DNA of 64,000 bases from Ditylenchus dipsaci (lineage: Eukaryota; Nematoda; Chromadorea; Rhabditida; Anguinidae). The notes under the pieces were generated by a model. The model searched no databases and had not been told where the DNA came from. It was given only the letters and a program-made list of their open reading frames with translations. The stretch is taken from the NCBI GenBank assembly GCA_004194705.1, contig SADC01000447.1, positions 59,115-123,114 of the forward strand. The letters are read 5' to 3'. A program made the translations under genes and the position numbers. This document shows, one piece after another, positions 54,424 through 63,563 of the stretch (its first letter is position 1; every line of letters starts with the position of its first letter).

Positions 54424-55177
54424 GGCTAGGGGAAGATTGCCAAAAACGAAAATTGCCATAAACGAAATTGCCAAAACGACGATTGCCAAAACGAAAATTG
54501 CCAAAACGAAGATTGCCAAAACGAAAATTGCCAAAACGAAGATTGCCAAAACGAAAATTGCCAAAACGAAGATTGCCAAAACGAAAATTGCGAAAACGAA
54601 GATTGCCAAAACGAAAATTGCGAAAACGAAGATTGCCAAAACGAAAATTGCCAAAACGAAGATTGCCAAAACGAAAATTGCGAAAACGAAGATTGCCAAA
54701 CGAAAATTGCGAAAACGAAGATTGCCAAAACGAAAATTGCCAAAACGAAAATTGCCAAAAACGAAAATTGCCAAAAACGAAGATTGCCAAAACGAAAATT
54801 GCGAAAACGAAGATTGCCAAAACGAAAATTGCCAAAACGAAAATTGCCAAAAACGAAAATTGCCAAAAACGAAAATTGCCAAAACGAAAATTGCCAAAAC
54901 GAAAATTGCCATGACAAATAAAAGCTTAGTGAATACGAACATATACCACTCAGTTCCACATAACGTACCCTTCATTTATCCATTCGTCTCAAAATGACTC
55001 AAGTCAAACCTCGATATAGTGACACCTACAATATAGTGACACCTCAGAGTCAAGACAAATGTCGTTTGGCAATTTTCGTTTTTGGCAATTTTCGTTTTGG
55101 CAATTTTCGTTTTGGCAATTTTCGTTTTGGCAAAACATACGTTTGGCAATTTTCGTTTTTGGCAATCTTCCCTAGCC
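54424..55177. mobile_element. Foldback built from a 15-bp minisatellite, with exact 8-bp target duplication
   Basis: TAAATTTC occurs at 54416-54423 and 55178-55185. The ends GGCTAGGGGAAGATTGCC and GGCAATCTTCCCTAGCC are inverted. The left end continues into an array of about 31 units of (G/A)ATTGCCAAAACGAA (54436-54910); the right end has about seven inverted units. The middle 54915-55050 is unique and includes a CAGTCGAACC-type fragment at 55005-55045. The long open frames here on both strands exist only because the unit is 15 nt with no stop in most frames. Confidence 0.85.
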
Positions 55178-55331
55178 TAAATTTCTACAGAAGTACGCGT
55201 ACGTGAATTCCACATGTACGCGCATTTTTCGAAGTCGAAAGTCACAATAATAAAGGCTGATTTCACTATTTCAGCTTCTTCCTGCAGTGTTTATCTAGCT
55301 GTAGATGATTCGACATTTCCATAATTGGCAG

Positions 55332-55677
55332 TACAGTCAAACCTCTTTAAACCGGCACCCACAAAAGTTCGTTCCAGCCTTGGGTCCGACACTTTTTTTA
55401 ACCCAATTTTCGAAAGCTTTTAGCAGTTCTGTTTCGACAGTCTGGTCGGAAATATCGTGAGGATTCCGATTTTGCCGATCGTTTTTTAATCCTGCGATTT
55501 CATCATTAAAAAAGCAAAACCTCTTTAAACCGGCACCCCATTTCGAAATATAAATAATTTCCGACCAGACTGTCGAAACAGAACTGCTAAAAGCTTTCAA
55601 AAATTGGGTTAAAAAAGTGTCGGACCCAAGGCTGGAACGAACTTCTGTGGGTGCCGGTTTAAAGAGGTTTGACTGTA
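55332..55677. mobile_element. 346-bp palindromic MITE (CAGTCGAACC family)
   Basis: TACAGTCAAACCTCTTTAAA and its complement, TA flanked; arms share AAGTTCGTTCCAGCCTTGGG, TCCGACACTTTTTTTAACCC and CAGTTCTGTTTCGACAGTCT. The same inner arm order as 29248-29677. Confidence 0.85.
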
Positions 55678-55893
55678 CGAAACGAAAAAGCAGGCTTCAC
55701 TTTGTCAACTTTGCTCGTTGAAGGCGTATAAATTTGGAAATATGGCAGGAGACTGATGCTTTACTTCTGAAAACTACAGATGGAGAAGAGGGTAATAATG
55801 GCTTAGCCATAGGAGTGCTCGGCAATTCCAATTCTGCAGACTTAGGTAGATGAGTTTTGCCAATAGAAAAGTTTAGGAAGGAAGAGGCAAAAT

Positions 55894-55964
55894 GGTGGTG
55901 GCAGGAATCGAACCTGCAGCTTTCAGTTGTCCGGGCTGATGTGCTACCATTACACTACGCCGCC
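55894..55964 (-). tRNA. tRNA-like sequence, probably a pseudogene or SINE head
   Basis: A-box TAGTGTAATGG and a perfect B-box GGTTCGATTCC at correct spacing; the T arm GCAGG/CCTGC and D arm GTGT/GCAC pair. However, the acceptor stem (GGCGGCG with CACCACC) has two C-A mismatches, the anticodon stem has one, and position 33 is C rather than U (loop CCGGACA, would-be anticodon GGA) with no long variable arm. A working tRNA is therefore unlikely. Flanked by an inverted repeat, TTAGGAAGGAAGAGG and CCTCTTCCTTCTTTTCCTAA. Confidence 0.5.
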
Positions 55965-56057
55965 ACCTCTTCCTTCTTTTCCTAAGGGTCTATGCATATC
56001 TGCTCTCTTTACAATATGTAAGAGCAAGCTTGCTGCTGCTTCACATAAACACAACAC

Positions 56058-56258
56058 TTAAAGGACCATACTTGTTGATGCAAATGAGAATTTGACAAAT
56101 TCAAATGCGAGCGGGACACTTCTCTTTCGTCTCGCACTCTACTCTTTGGAGTTATTTTGAGCGACTCGAAAGAGTACAGTGAGCGACGAAAGAGAAGTGT
56201 CCCGCGCGCATTTGAATTTGTCAAATTCTCATTTGCATCAACAAGTATGGTCCTTTAA
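56058..56258. mobile_element. TTAA-flanked foldback (AGGACCAT family), copy 4
   Basis: TTAA on both sides; ends AGGACCATACTTGTTGATGC and GCATCAACAAGTATGGTCCT, arms of about 90 bp almost perfect. The best-preserved member of the family and almost identical to the left arm at 6193. Confidence 0.85.
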
Positions 56259-56814
56259 CTAGGATGCAATCAAAGCGCTTCAGAGAGAATCAATTATAGC
56301 ACGATATTCATATGTGCAACCAAAAGCTAGAGATACATGCAAGTAATTCGTCAAGACCAGACCTTTCCCAAATGTATTTCTTTTTAATTTCGAGATGGCA
56401 GCTCTGCTACAATAAGTGAAAAATCGATCTTCTCTTGTTCCTATCTTCTTGAATTTCCAGACAGTGGTCAAGCTGACCAGGGCACAAATTACAGCGGTGA
56501 ACTAAGTGAAATCTAAAACACACGAAAAAATACATAAAAGATTTTGGGAAAGGCTTATATTACAGGAAATATAGTCATAGCAATATTGACAACACATATT
56601 ACCACCTGCATGCTAATAGCGTAACGAATCACTTAAGCACCTAGTGACTACAACAAGAATCGTACTCCTAGGCATAAAGAACTAGGAGTGGTCAGATTAT
56701 CTAGTGTTTCGACTAACAAACCACTGAATACGGACGTGGTCTACCCAGGGCTAATACCGATCATGCAAAAGAGATCCCAGGGACAGCCTATCACAACAAC
56801 ATACAAACAGCAAC
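56259..56814. other. Short intergenic stretch downstream of the peptidase-like gene
   Basis: No exon seen. Confidence 0.35.
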
Positions 56815-56820
56815 TTTATT
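56815..56820 (-). terminator. Polyadenylation signal of the peptidase-like gene
   Basis: AATAAA on the minus strand, about 70 bp after the TAA stop at 56889-56891. Confidence 0.5.
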
Positions 56821-56888
56821 TCCTTGACGACAACAAACTACAATTCAACAACAAATTTTTCTATAATTATTCTCTCATGTGCTCTGAC

Positions 56889-59800
56889 TTAGTCTTTCCA
56901 CTCCATTCCCAAAGTTCTCTGGAGGAAGCAGTGCATGTCCACAGTCTCGGAGATCTAAAACACTGGTTCCACAAACATCAAACTAGAGAGTGCTGCTTAC
57001 CATTTTCCCATGGGATGCTCGTCATCCTGTTCGCCCACATCAATTCTCCCAACCACGGATTCTTCTGCCATTTATCAGCCTCAGTTACCAGAATATGATA
57101 CAGCTCAGCAATGTACTTCAAAGTATGAAGAGGAGACACACGATCATCATGGTCACCCGTCATTAGCACTAAAATTAGCATTTAATGAATATTCAGAAAA
57201 TAAATGAACTCACACGTGGACGGCCACTGCACATCTTTGGTCAAACGGATATTGTGAAGCGGCGAATACCTACAAAGAATTATTATAGCCTCAAACAAAG
57301 GAGAAGGGACATACTTGTAGATGAACTCGAAGTCATTTGCATCGTCAGGATTGCCATACTCGGAAATTTTTTCTCCCCGCTCGTGAATTTGTGGAAACGC
57401 AACATATCCAGATATCTAAAACAGGCGTTGAAGAGAAAGAAAACCACCGATAAGTACATACCCGAACGGATTATTACTGAGCGAAACAGGTCAGGGCGTT
57501 GCTGAGAACAGGCTGCCACCAAAAGACCTCCATCGTTGGACCCACGAATAGCCAAACTGAAACGATTGAAGTGAACGAAATTGGTACATAAATTTCTTCT
57601 GAAAACCTACTTCTCGGGTGATGTCCACTTATTGTCGATTAAATACTGTGCGGCAGAGGCAAAGTCTAAAACCCAAACAGTTAGAGGGCACATATAGTAA
57701 AAAGTAAACCAACCGTTGAATACATTTTGCATATTGCCCTTGATACATCAACCATATTGCTCACAACCACGATTCCATTGAAGTTCTGCAGAAACAAAGA
57801 CCGCGAGACGGAGAAAGCAGGAGATCCAAGATTGAAACCCACAAATCCATGCAGCATAGCAGGACTTTTACCGTCCATAATCACACCTTTACGGTGAAGA
57901 ATATAAATCGGAGCCTTAATATGCCAGAGTAATGAAGTGACAAAAGAAAAGATTTCGCAATATTTTATACCTTGGTTCCATTTTTGCTGTGTAGAATTCC
58001 TGCTTCACATCGAAAGGTTCTGTGTCAAGGCCGGCAATCTTCGTCTTCATAATCTCTTCCAACTGAATAGGGACCGAGGAAGAGCTGCACTTAGAGAAGT
58101 CGGCTTGATAAATGATCGTCGGTGTAAGGAATGATTCGAAGCTGAGGAACACCTGCGTCTTGTTTTTCGTCCATAGAATCCAGTCACCGAGCCAATTGGA
58201 AGCGGAATCTGATAAAGCAGCTTGCCGGTTTCCAAATCATGCACATAGAGAGTAGTCTTAATAAAAACAAATGTTAAAAAGCAGCGAAGACTAATTAGGA
58301 TCTACCTTGACATCCTCCAGGTAGGACACCACCATCTTATTTCCAGCCACCGGCGCGACCCATTCAAGTTTGCGCTTAGGATCCTCCTCAATGACTGTTT
58401 CCCAAGTAGAAGGATTTTCAGCGTCGCTGTTCATCTTCACCCGGATTAGCTTGAACATCGGCGAGCTGTGGTTGGTCAGAAGCAGAGCAGATTCCCCGTC
58501 ATTATCCACAACTAAAGCAGGGGTTTGACTAAATAATGGTCATTAGCACTCCAAATGTCCTACGTCATATTTGGCATCAAATTTGGTAAATAGCGGAGAC
58601 AACGCGAGCTTCCCTTCAATTTTGTTGCCGGCGGCCTTGAGATCATAGAAGTATATCTGATTGGTGGAACCACAACCATCGCTGACTTCGACAATAAGGT
58701 ATTTGCCATCTTCCGTGACGCTCCCATCGCTAAAAAATTGTGGCTATACTATAGAATGCCCCCCCCCAGCTAGCGAAAAATTTACTTTTCCTGAAGGGGA
58801 AAGGACCCGTCCATTTTGATTCTCGTGCTCTGAATAGGCACGGAAACACTTTGGTTTCTGAAAAATCGAAAAAAATTTTTTTTCGATTTGCCTTGGTCCC
58901 CCAAGGTGAAAAATTTAGGAAAATTCAAAAAAAATATTTTTTTTGAATTCCGCCAAAACATTTTTTAAGGGATTTAGGGCTGTATTGGGAGGGAAGGGAC
59001 AAAAGAGGGCCACTAAGCACACAGAGCCCACTAACAAGAAGATGTTGAACATAGTTTTGAATACTGGGCCTACCGCATAAATAACTCTGGTATGCATGCT
59101 TTTTCATGCATCCAGAGTCACTTTCGAGTGATTTGTGTCTAAGGTATGTGGGTGCGCATCTCAACTCCAAGCCCCAAGCCCCCAAGCCCCCTGCGCCCCC
59201 GAAGGGGGCGCAGGGGGCTTGAGAGTTAGAGATGCGCGCCACACACTTTTAGACATGATTCCGAGAAGTACTCTTGACCATAAAATGCATATAGAGTCTC
59301 TTTTTGCAACGGCCCAGTTGAAAAACATAGCAGGACATCCGAAATAGTCCAGAATTCACTTTTTATATTTTGACATGAAAGTGCCCCTTTTTTTCCCTTC
59401 CCCTCCAATAAGCCCTAATTCCCTTTAAAAATGTTTGGCGGGAATTCAAACAAATTTTTTTTGAATTTTCTTAAATTTTTTACCTTGGGGGACCAAGGCA
59501 AATCGAAAAATTTTTTTTCGATTTTTCGGAAACCAAAGTGTTTCCGTGCTATTCAGAGCACGAGAATCAAAATGGGACGGTCCTTTCCCCTTCAGGAAAA
59601 GTAAATTTTTCGCTAGCTGGGGGGGCATTCTATAGTGTTACCAAAATTGTGAATATAAACAATAACTGCTGTGCCACAATAACTACTGACCACAGGAAAT
59701 TTTCATTCTCTCTGAAATCGGCCACGAGCACATCCTCCTTGCAGTCGTTCCTAGCTTGTGGTAGTAGAGACTGTGAAACTGTGCTTCTCCGTTGAAGATC

Positions 59801-60594
59801 CTTCGAGAGCTCCCTTGTGGTCTGGATATTTCTGCAAAATGGGATCGTCGAAGCTAGAAAAATTAAAGAAACCAACGAGTAGAACACCCCTCATTCGTCG
59901 GAATCCAGTCCAACCCACTGTGCTTGATCTGGGTGATTTCATCAGGCAGATCCTCACCAGTATTTTTACGGAATTTGACGGTCACCCAGTCACTCCTTTT
60001 CCGACAACCCATAAGCGAACAGTGAGCCATCTCGAGACCAGACCTTCTGACTGATTGAGGTTGTGCCATCTGCCGACAAGCCATTAACATCCAAGAAGAC
60101 CTTCCATTTTTCTCCCAGATTTTGCTGCTGATAGTAGACCCTGAAAATAAATGGGGTTTTCGGAACTTAATAAGGCATAAGTTACCACTGGTTCTGCAAG
60201 CCCGAGTTGTAGTTGTAGTAATAGAAATCGCCGTGAATGGAAGTGCACCCGAATTTCTCGTAGTCCCATAGCTTAGTCAGCCTTAAAATTAGGCATGGTC
60301 ATTAGACATAGGGTTTGAAATTAAAATATGTACTTCTCCGAAGCTTAGCCCGAATGCTACTACCCGAGAAGTAAGCTTCTGAAACCAGATTTCAGCTCCT
60401 CGATGAATGGAATTTTGCCTTCACACTGTTTGCTCTCCAACCAACGATACGCATCAACGATCTGAATTGAAATAGAATCGTTTTCGATTCAAGCAACTTA
60501 GAGTACTTACCTTCTTCCATGGATGTTATCCTCAACTTCGACTCTGTCGACTTTAGGATATTCCACCGGCAATATTTCATTGCTTTTCTGCATT
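56889..60594 (-). CDS. Prolyl-oligopeptidase-like protein (peptidase family S9A), atypical active site, several frame breaks
   Basis: S9A enzymes are cytosolic serine peptidases that cut after proline in short peptides. Exons (high to low): 60594-60511, 60461-60364, 60281-60186, 60140-59877, 59831-59691, 58729-58564, 58511-58306, 58256-57971, 57914-about 57720, 57665-57611, 57556-57462, 57415-57315, 57269-57216, 57168-57001, 56954-56889. Family landmarks in order: [162 protein letters not shown]. The catalytic Ser and Asp are present and a His is plausible. The nucleophile elbow reads RGSNDGG rather than GGSNGG, and the usual IRGGGEYGETW loop is missing. Frame slips occur at or within many exons; some are probably assembly indels. 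Whether it makes an active enzyme is doubtful. Confidence 0.8.
58744..59636. mobile_element. Long foldback element in an intron of the peptidase-like gene
   Basis: Arms 58744-58990 and 59395-59636 are inverted copies for about 245 bp (CTATAGAATGCCCCCCC, GCTAGCGAAAAATTTAC, GGACCCGTCCATTTTGATTC, TTGCCTTGGTCCCCCAAGGT). The middle contains a GC-rich palindrome around GCGCCCCCGAAGGGGGCGC. It enlarges this intron to about 960 bp where the other introns are 45-70 bp. Related copy: 480-930. Confidence 0.8.
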
Positions 60595-60609
60595 TTTACC
60601 ACTGAAATT

Positions 60610-60790
60610 TTCGAATCAATGACTTCTACACGGATTTTTCAACTTGTTTTCTAAAAAACTACACCTAAAATGAAATTCTAGGCCTTGTTTTGTTTAAAAC
60701 CAAGCCGAAAAATCAGTACAGATTTCCAATAATTCGATCAAAATTTAAATCGGCGGGACAAATTTAAACAGGTGAGCATGCCCAAAATGC
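60610..60790. mobile_element. Half of a TTAA-type foldback immediately upstream of the peptidase-like gene
   Basis: TTCTACACGGATTTTTCAAC, CTAGGCCTTG, AAACCAAGCCGAAAAATC and AAACAGGTGAGCATGCCC correspond to one arm and centre of the element at 43367-43596. It ends about 15 bp from the start codon region, so it may overlap the promoter. Confidence 0.5.
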
Positions 60791-60920
60791 CAAGGAATGC
60801 CGAGGAATCAACAGGAGATTATTTGCGAGGCAAAATTATTGCGGCAATTAAAAACCAGTTTTTTCAAGTTTTTTAAATTTTAAGTAATGTGAAAACACGA
60901 TTTTAGCTTGTTATGCCTCG

Positions 60921-61326
60921 CCCACAATGGATGTCGGAAGTCGGATGTCGAGGTCAGAGCTAGGAAGTCGATGTCGGTACAGTCGAACCTCTTTTATAGT
61001 GACACCCCTGGGACCGACCCCTAGGTGTCACTATATCCAGGTGTCAGTATATCGGGTGTCACTATATCCTATTTAGTTTCTTTGTCGCCCAACCAAATCG
61101 GGCCCGGGGTGTCACTATATCAAGGGTGTCACTATAAAAAGGTTCGACTGTAGTCCCATTTTCGAAACTGTTTTTTCTATCCGACTTAATCATAGAGTTA
61201 TTTTTTTCTGGGAAATAAACTCGAGAATAGATAAAATTACTTTACAGAACGGAAAAATGTCGAAAACTCGCAGAGCAGAGGGACCTCAAAGACCTCGACA
61301 TCCGACTTCCGACATCCATTGTGGGA
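60921..61326. mobile_element. Foldback with 36-bp inverted ends, containing a nested MITE
   Basis: CCCACAATGGATGTCGGAAG TCGGATGTCGAGGTC at the left and its complement at 61291-61326. The inner sequence is interrupted by a TA-flanked MITE at 60978-61152. Confidence 0.75.
60978..61152. mobile_element. CAGTCGAACC-type MITE nested in the 60921-61326 element
   Basis: TACAGTCGAACCTCTTTTAT and ATAAAAAGGTTCGACTGTA; the middle repeats GGTGTCACTATATC five times. TA flanks. Confidence 0.8.
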
Positions 61327-61366
61327 GCCGTATTAAAAGGCCATTGCCGCCTCTTTTGAAGACTGA

Positions 61367-61672
61367 CCTACGACCGGATACAAATTATGACCGGATACCA
61401 CGACCTGATACAAACACGACCGGATACAGTTTTTTCTGTAAAAGTTGAAAAAAGTGGTTTAAACCACACGTTTGAGTCCTTCTAACGTGCGCTGGCCACC
61501 CTGAGCCTAAGCCTAAAACCTAAGTGCGTGAAAATTCGATAAATCGAAAAAAGTTGAAAAAAAGTCAACAGGGACCAAGGTAAAATTTGGCACTGTATCC
61601 GGTCGTGGTATCCGGTCGTTTGCATCCGGTCTTGGTATCTGGTCATATTTGTATCCGGTTGTGGTTTTACCG
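61367..61672. repeat. Inverted arrays of a GACCGGATACAA unit
   Basis: About five units (GACCGGATACAA and variants) at 61372-61430 and five inverted units (TATCCGGTCGTGG) at 61595-61668, separated by about 165 bp that include AACAGGGACCAAGG. A foldback end made of a tandem array; no target duplication could be identified. Confidence 0.65.
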
Positions 61673-63068
61673 TTTTTGAATTGTCGGCTTGTTTGTTTGT
61701 ATCGTATTTATTAGTTTCATTTGACCTAGATTGCTTAGGGTGGTTGGGACGGCGGCTCTAATATTCGTTTTGTATCATTTCTATGACTTTTGATGCTTTT
61801 CATCCTTTATTATTTAATTTCAATGTTATATAATATAACTTATTATTCTTGAAATAGTACAAATTAGTCGAACTATTTTTTTATGTTATTTTTGCTTTAT
61901 GTCTTACCAAATGATACAATGTTAAATAATATAGTTAAAATTATAAGCAAAACTTATCATAAGTAAAATCGATATAATCGATAATACTTTTCGACTCTGA
62001 AAAGGCTCCCTTCAATGTTATTGAACTGCATCAGATTCACATCTTTCTGTACGGATGGTGTTTTATTCCCATTTATCTTTCTTGGAATCGTTAGCCATCG
62101 CGAGCGCCGTTTCGGGATCTCTCGACATTGTTCAAATCAAGGATGCTGCAAGTCAAATCTTCACCACGAGGGAGTGAAATTAAAGTTGAGGGGTCACTGG
62201 TGCCATAAATACCGGCTGAGCTGATCGATCAATCAATCGTTGTTCAAGAGAGGTTTGGTTTTCAGACTATTTGAGAAGTTTGAATTTGTGGGCATTTTTG
62301 AGGGAATATCTGATTGGAAATCTGAATATTTGATTATCAAAGGGTGGGGATTAATAGAGGTTATACGGTATGATGCAAACAGATCTGATACAAAAAAAAG
62401 TAGCATTGCGAATGATTCCACCCATTCTGGTCCACCACCTTAGGGTGGGTGATACCCAGGGTATTGTGATTCTGAATTTTTGTCTTCACAAAGCGTTTTC
62501 AGCAACAGTTTTAGTTTGGATAGAATTTTTTATTTGTTTCTTAGAGATCAAAAAAATTTGGACGAATTGACCATGAATGAAGTGCAGTGGAACGGATAGA
62601 CCTAGAGCCAAAGAGACATTTCCACCAGAAAAGGAGAATTTTTGGGTCGTTGTTGAACAAGACTCTGTTCGCTTCATTCAAACGTTCATTTACGTTCAAG
62701 ACCAAAACTTTATTTCTTAGTCATTCTTGCTATATAAAAATTTGTCAGTCATTTTAACCATTCTTAGGTTTTGTTTTGAACGAGCGGCGAGTGTGCTTTT
62801 TTCTCTGCAAGCTCAATGGTCAGTGCTTGAGCGGAAAGGCAGGCATCAGCCTACCATTTTTAAAATCTTCGAGTTGTTTCAAACTACTTTTGACTTTTTC
62901 GGATTTTTTCAATTTTTTCTAATCGATTCAAAAATTTTCGTGTTCATGATTAAATCTATTCACCAGGCTGGTTTATGATATGATTCAATTATTCGAATCG
63001 ATTCAACTGGCTGTATTGTCTAATACCTGTCTTGAAACACAAATCCTGATTTTGTGATTTTCTATCTG
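61673..63068. other. Spacer between the divergent peptidase-like copies, no gene recognised
   Basis: A 69-residue cysteine-containing frame at 62015-62224 is not supported as a gene. AGAGGTTATACGGTAT near 62355 is a fragment of the ACCGTAT family. Confidence 0.4.
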
Positions 63069-63450
63069 TGCACCCTGAATGAGGCGCCATCCGAAATTTC
63101 CAAAACGTCGTCCAATTTCAATTCAATTTTCCCATCAATTTTCTTAAAATTTGGAAAGCCGAGATTTCAAGCTTTCAGAGAAAGCGGTCGGCCGTCCTCC
63201 TGTTGAGAAGCCGCAACGTTTTTTTTTGGTCCAGCAAAATTTTAAGACTTTGTCAAAAAATGCATGGACGGCCGAAAAAATGTTGGAAGTGTTGCAGCTT
63301 TTAAACAAATAGACGGTCGACCTCTTTCTGAAAGCTTTAAATCTCAGCTTTCTAAGGGTTTCCAAACTTTGAGAAAATTGATGGAAAATTGGATGAAATC
63401 TGAGGGACGGCGTTTTGAAGTTCAGGACGACATCCGACGGGTGTCCCACT
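63069..63450. mobile_element. Foldback element upstream of the second peptidase-like copy
   Basis: Left arm 63069-63205 and right arm 63270-63450 are inverted, sharing TTTTCCCATCAATTTTCTTA, GAGATTTCAAGCTTTCAGAG and GCGGTCGGCCGTC with their complements. The open frames on both strands here are palindrome artefacts. Confidence 0.65.
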
Positions 63451-63563
63451 AGAGATGTATCGTAAAATCCAGAGTCGACTTCATCCCACCGCACTCTTAC
63501 ACACAACTATCCAAGTTTACGTTCATATCTCGGCAACTAAATGATTTTTTTTAAGGAGCGAAT

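Noticed and set aside
54377..54997. Overlapping open frames of 148-193 codons on both strands with pentapeptide repeats
   Set aside because: They arise because the 15-bp repeat unit is a multiple of three and lacks stops in most frames. There is no start context, no other domain and no composition typical of a protein.
55894..55964. Functional tRNA gene with anticodon GGA
   Set aside because: Position 33 is C, two acceptor mismatches and one anticodon-stem mismatch, and no long variable arm as needed for tRNA-Ser. Kept only as tRNA-like.
57001..57098. Reading [20 protein letters not shown] as the end of the peptidase-like protein
   Set aside because: A one-base shift gives [16 protein letters not shown], which matches the catalytic-His region of the family better, and the last exon encodes [12 protein letters not shown].
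62015..62224. Cysteine-containing frame (RHCSNQGCCKSNLHH), considered as an insulin-like or secreted peptide
   Set aside because: Cysteine spacing does not match insulin-like A or B chains, no signal peptide is evident, and no splice or polyadenylation context supports it.
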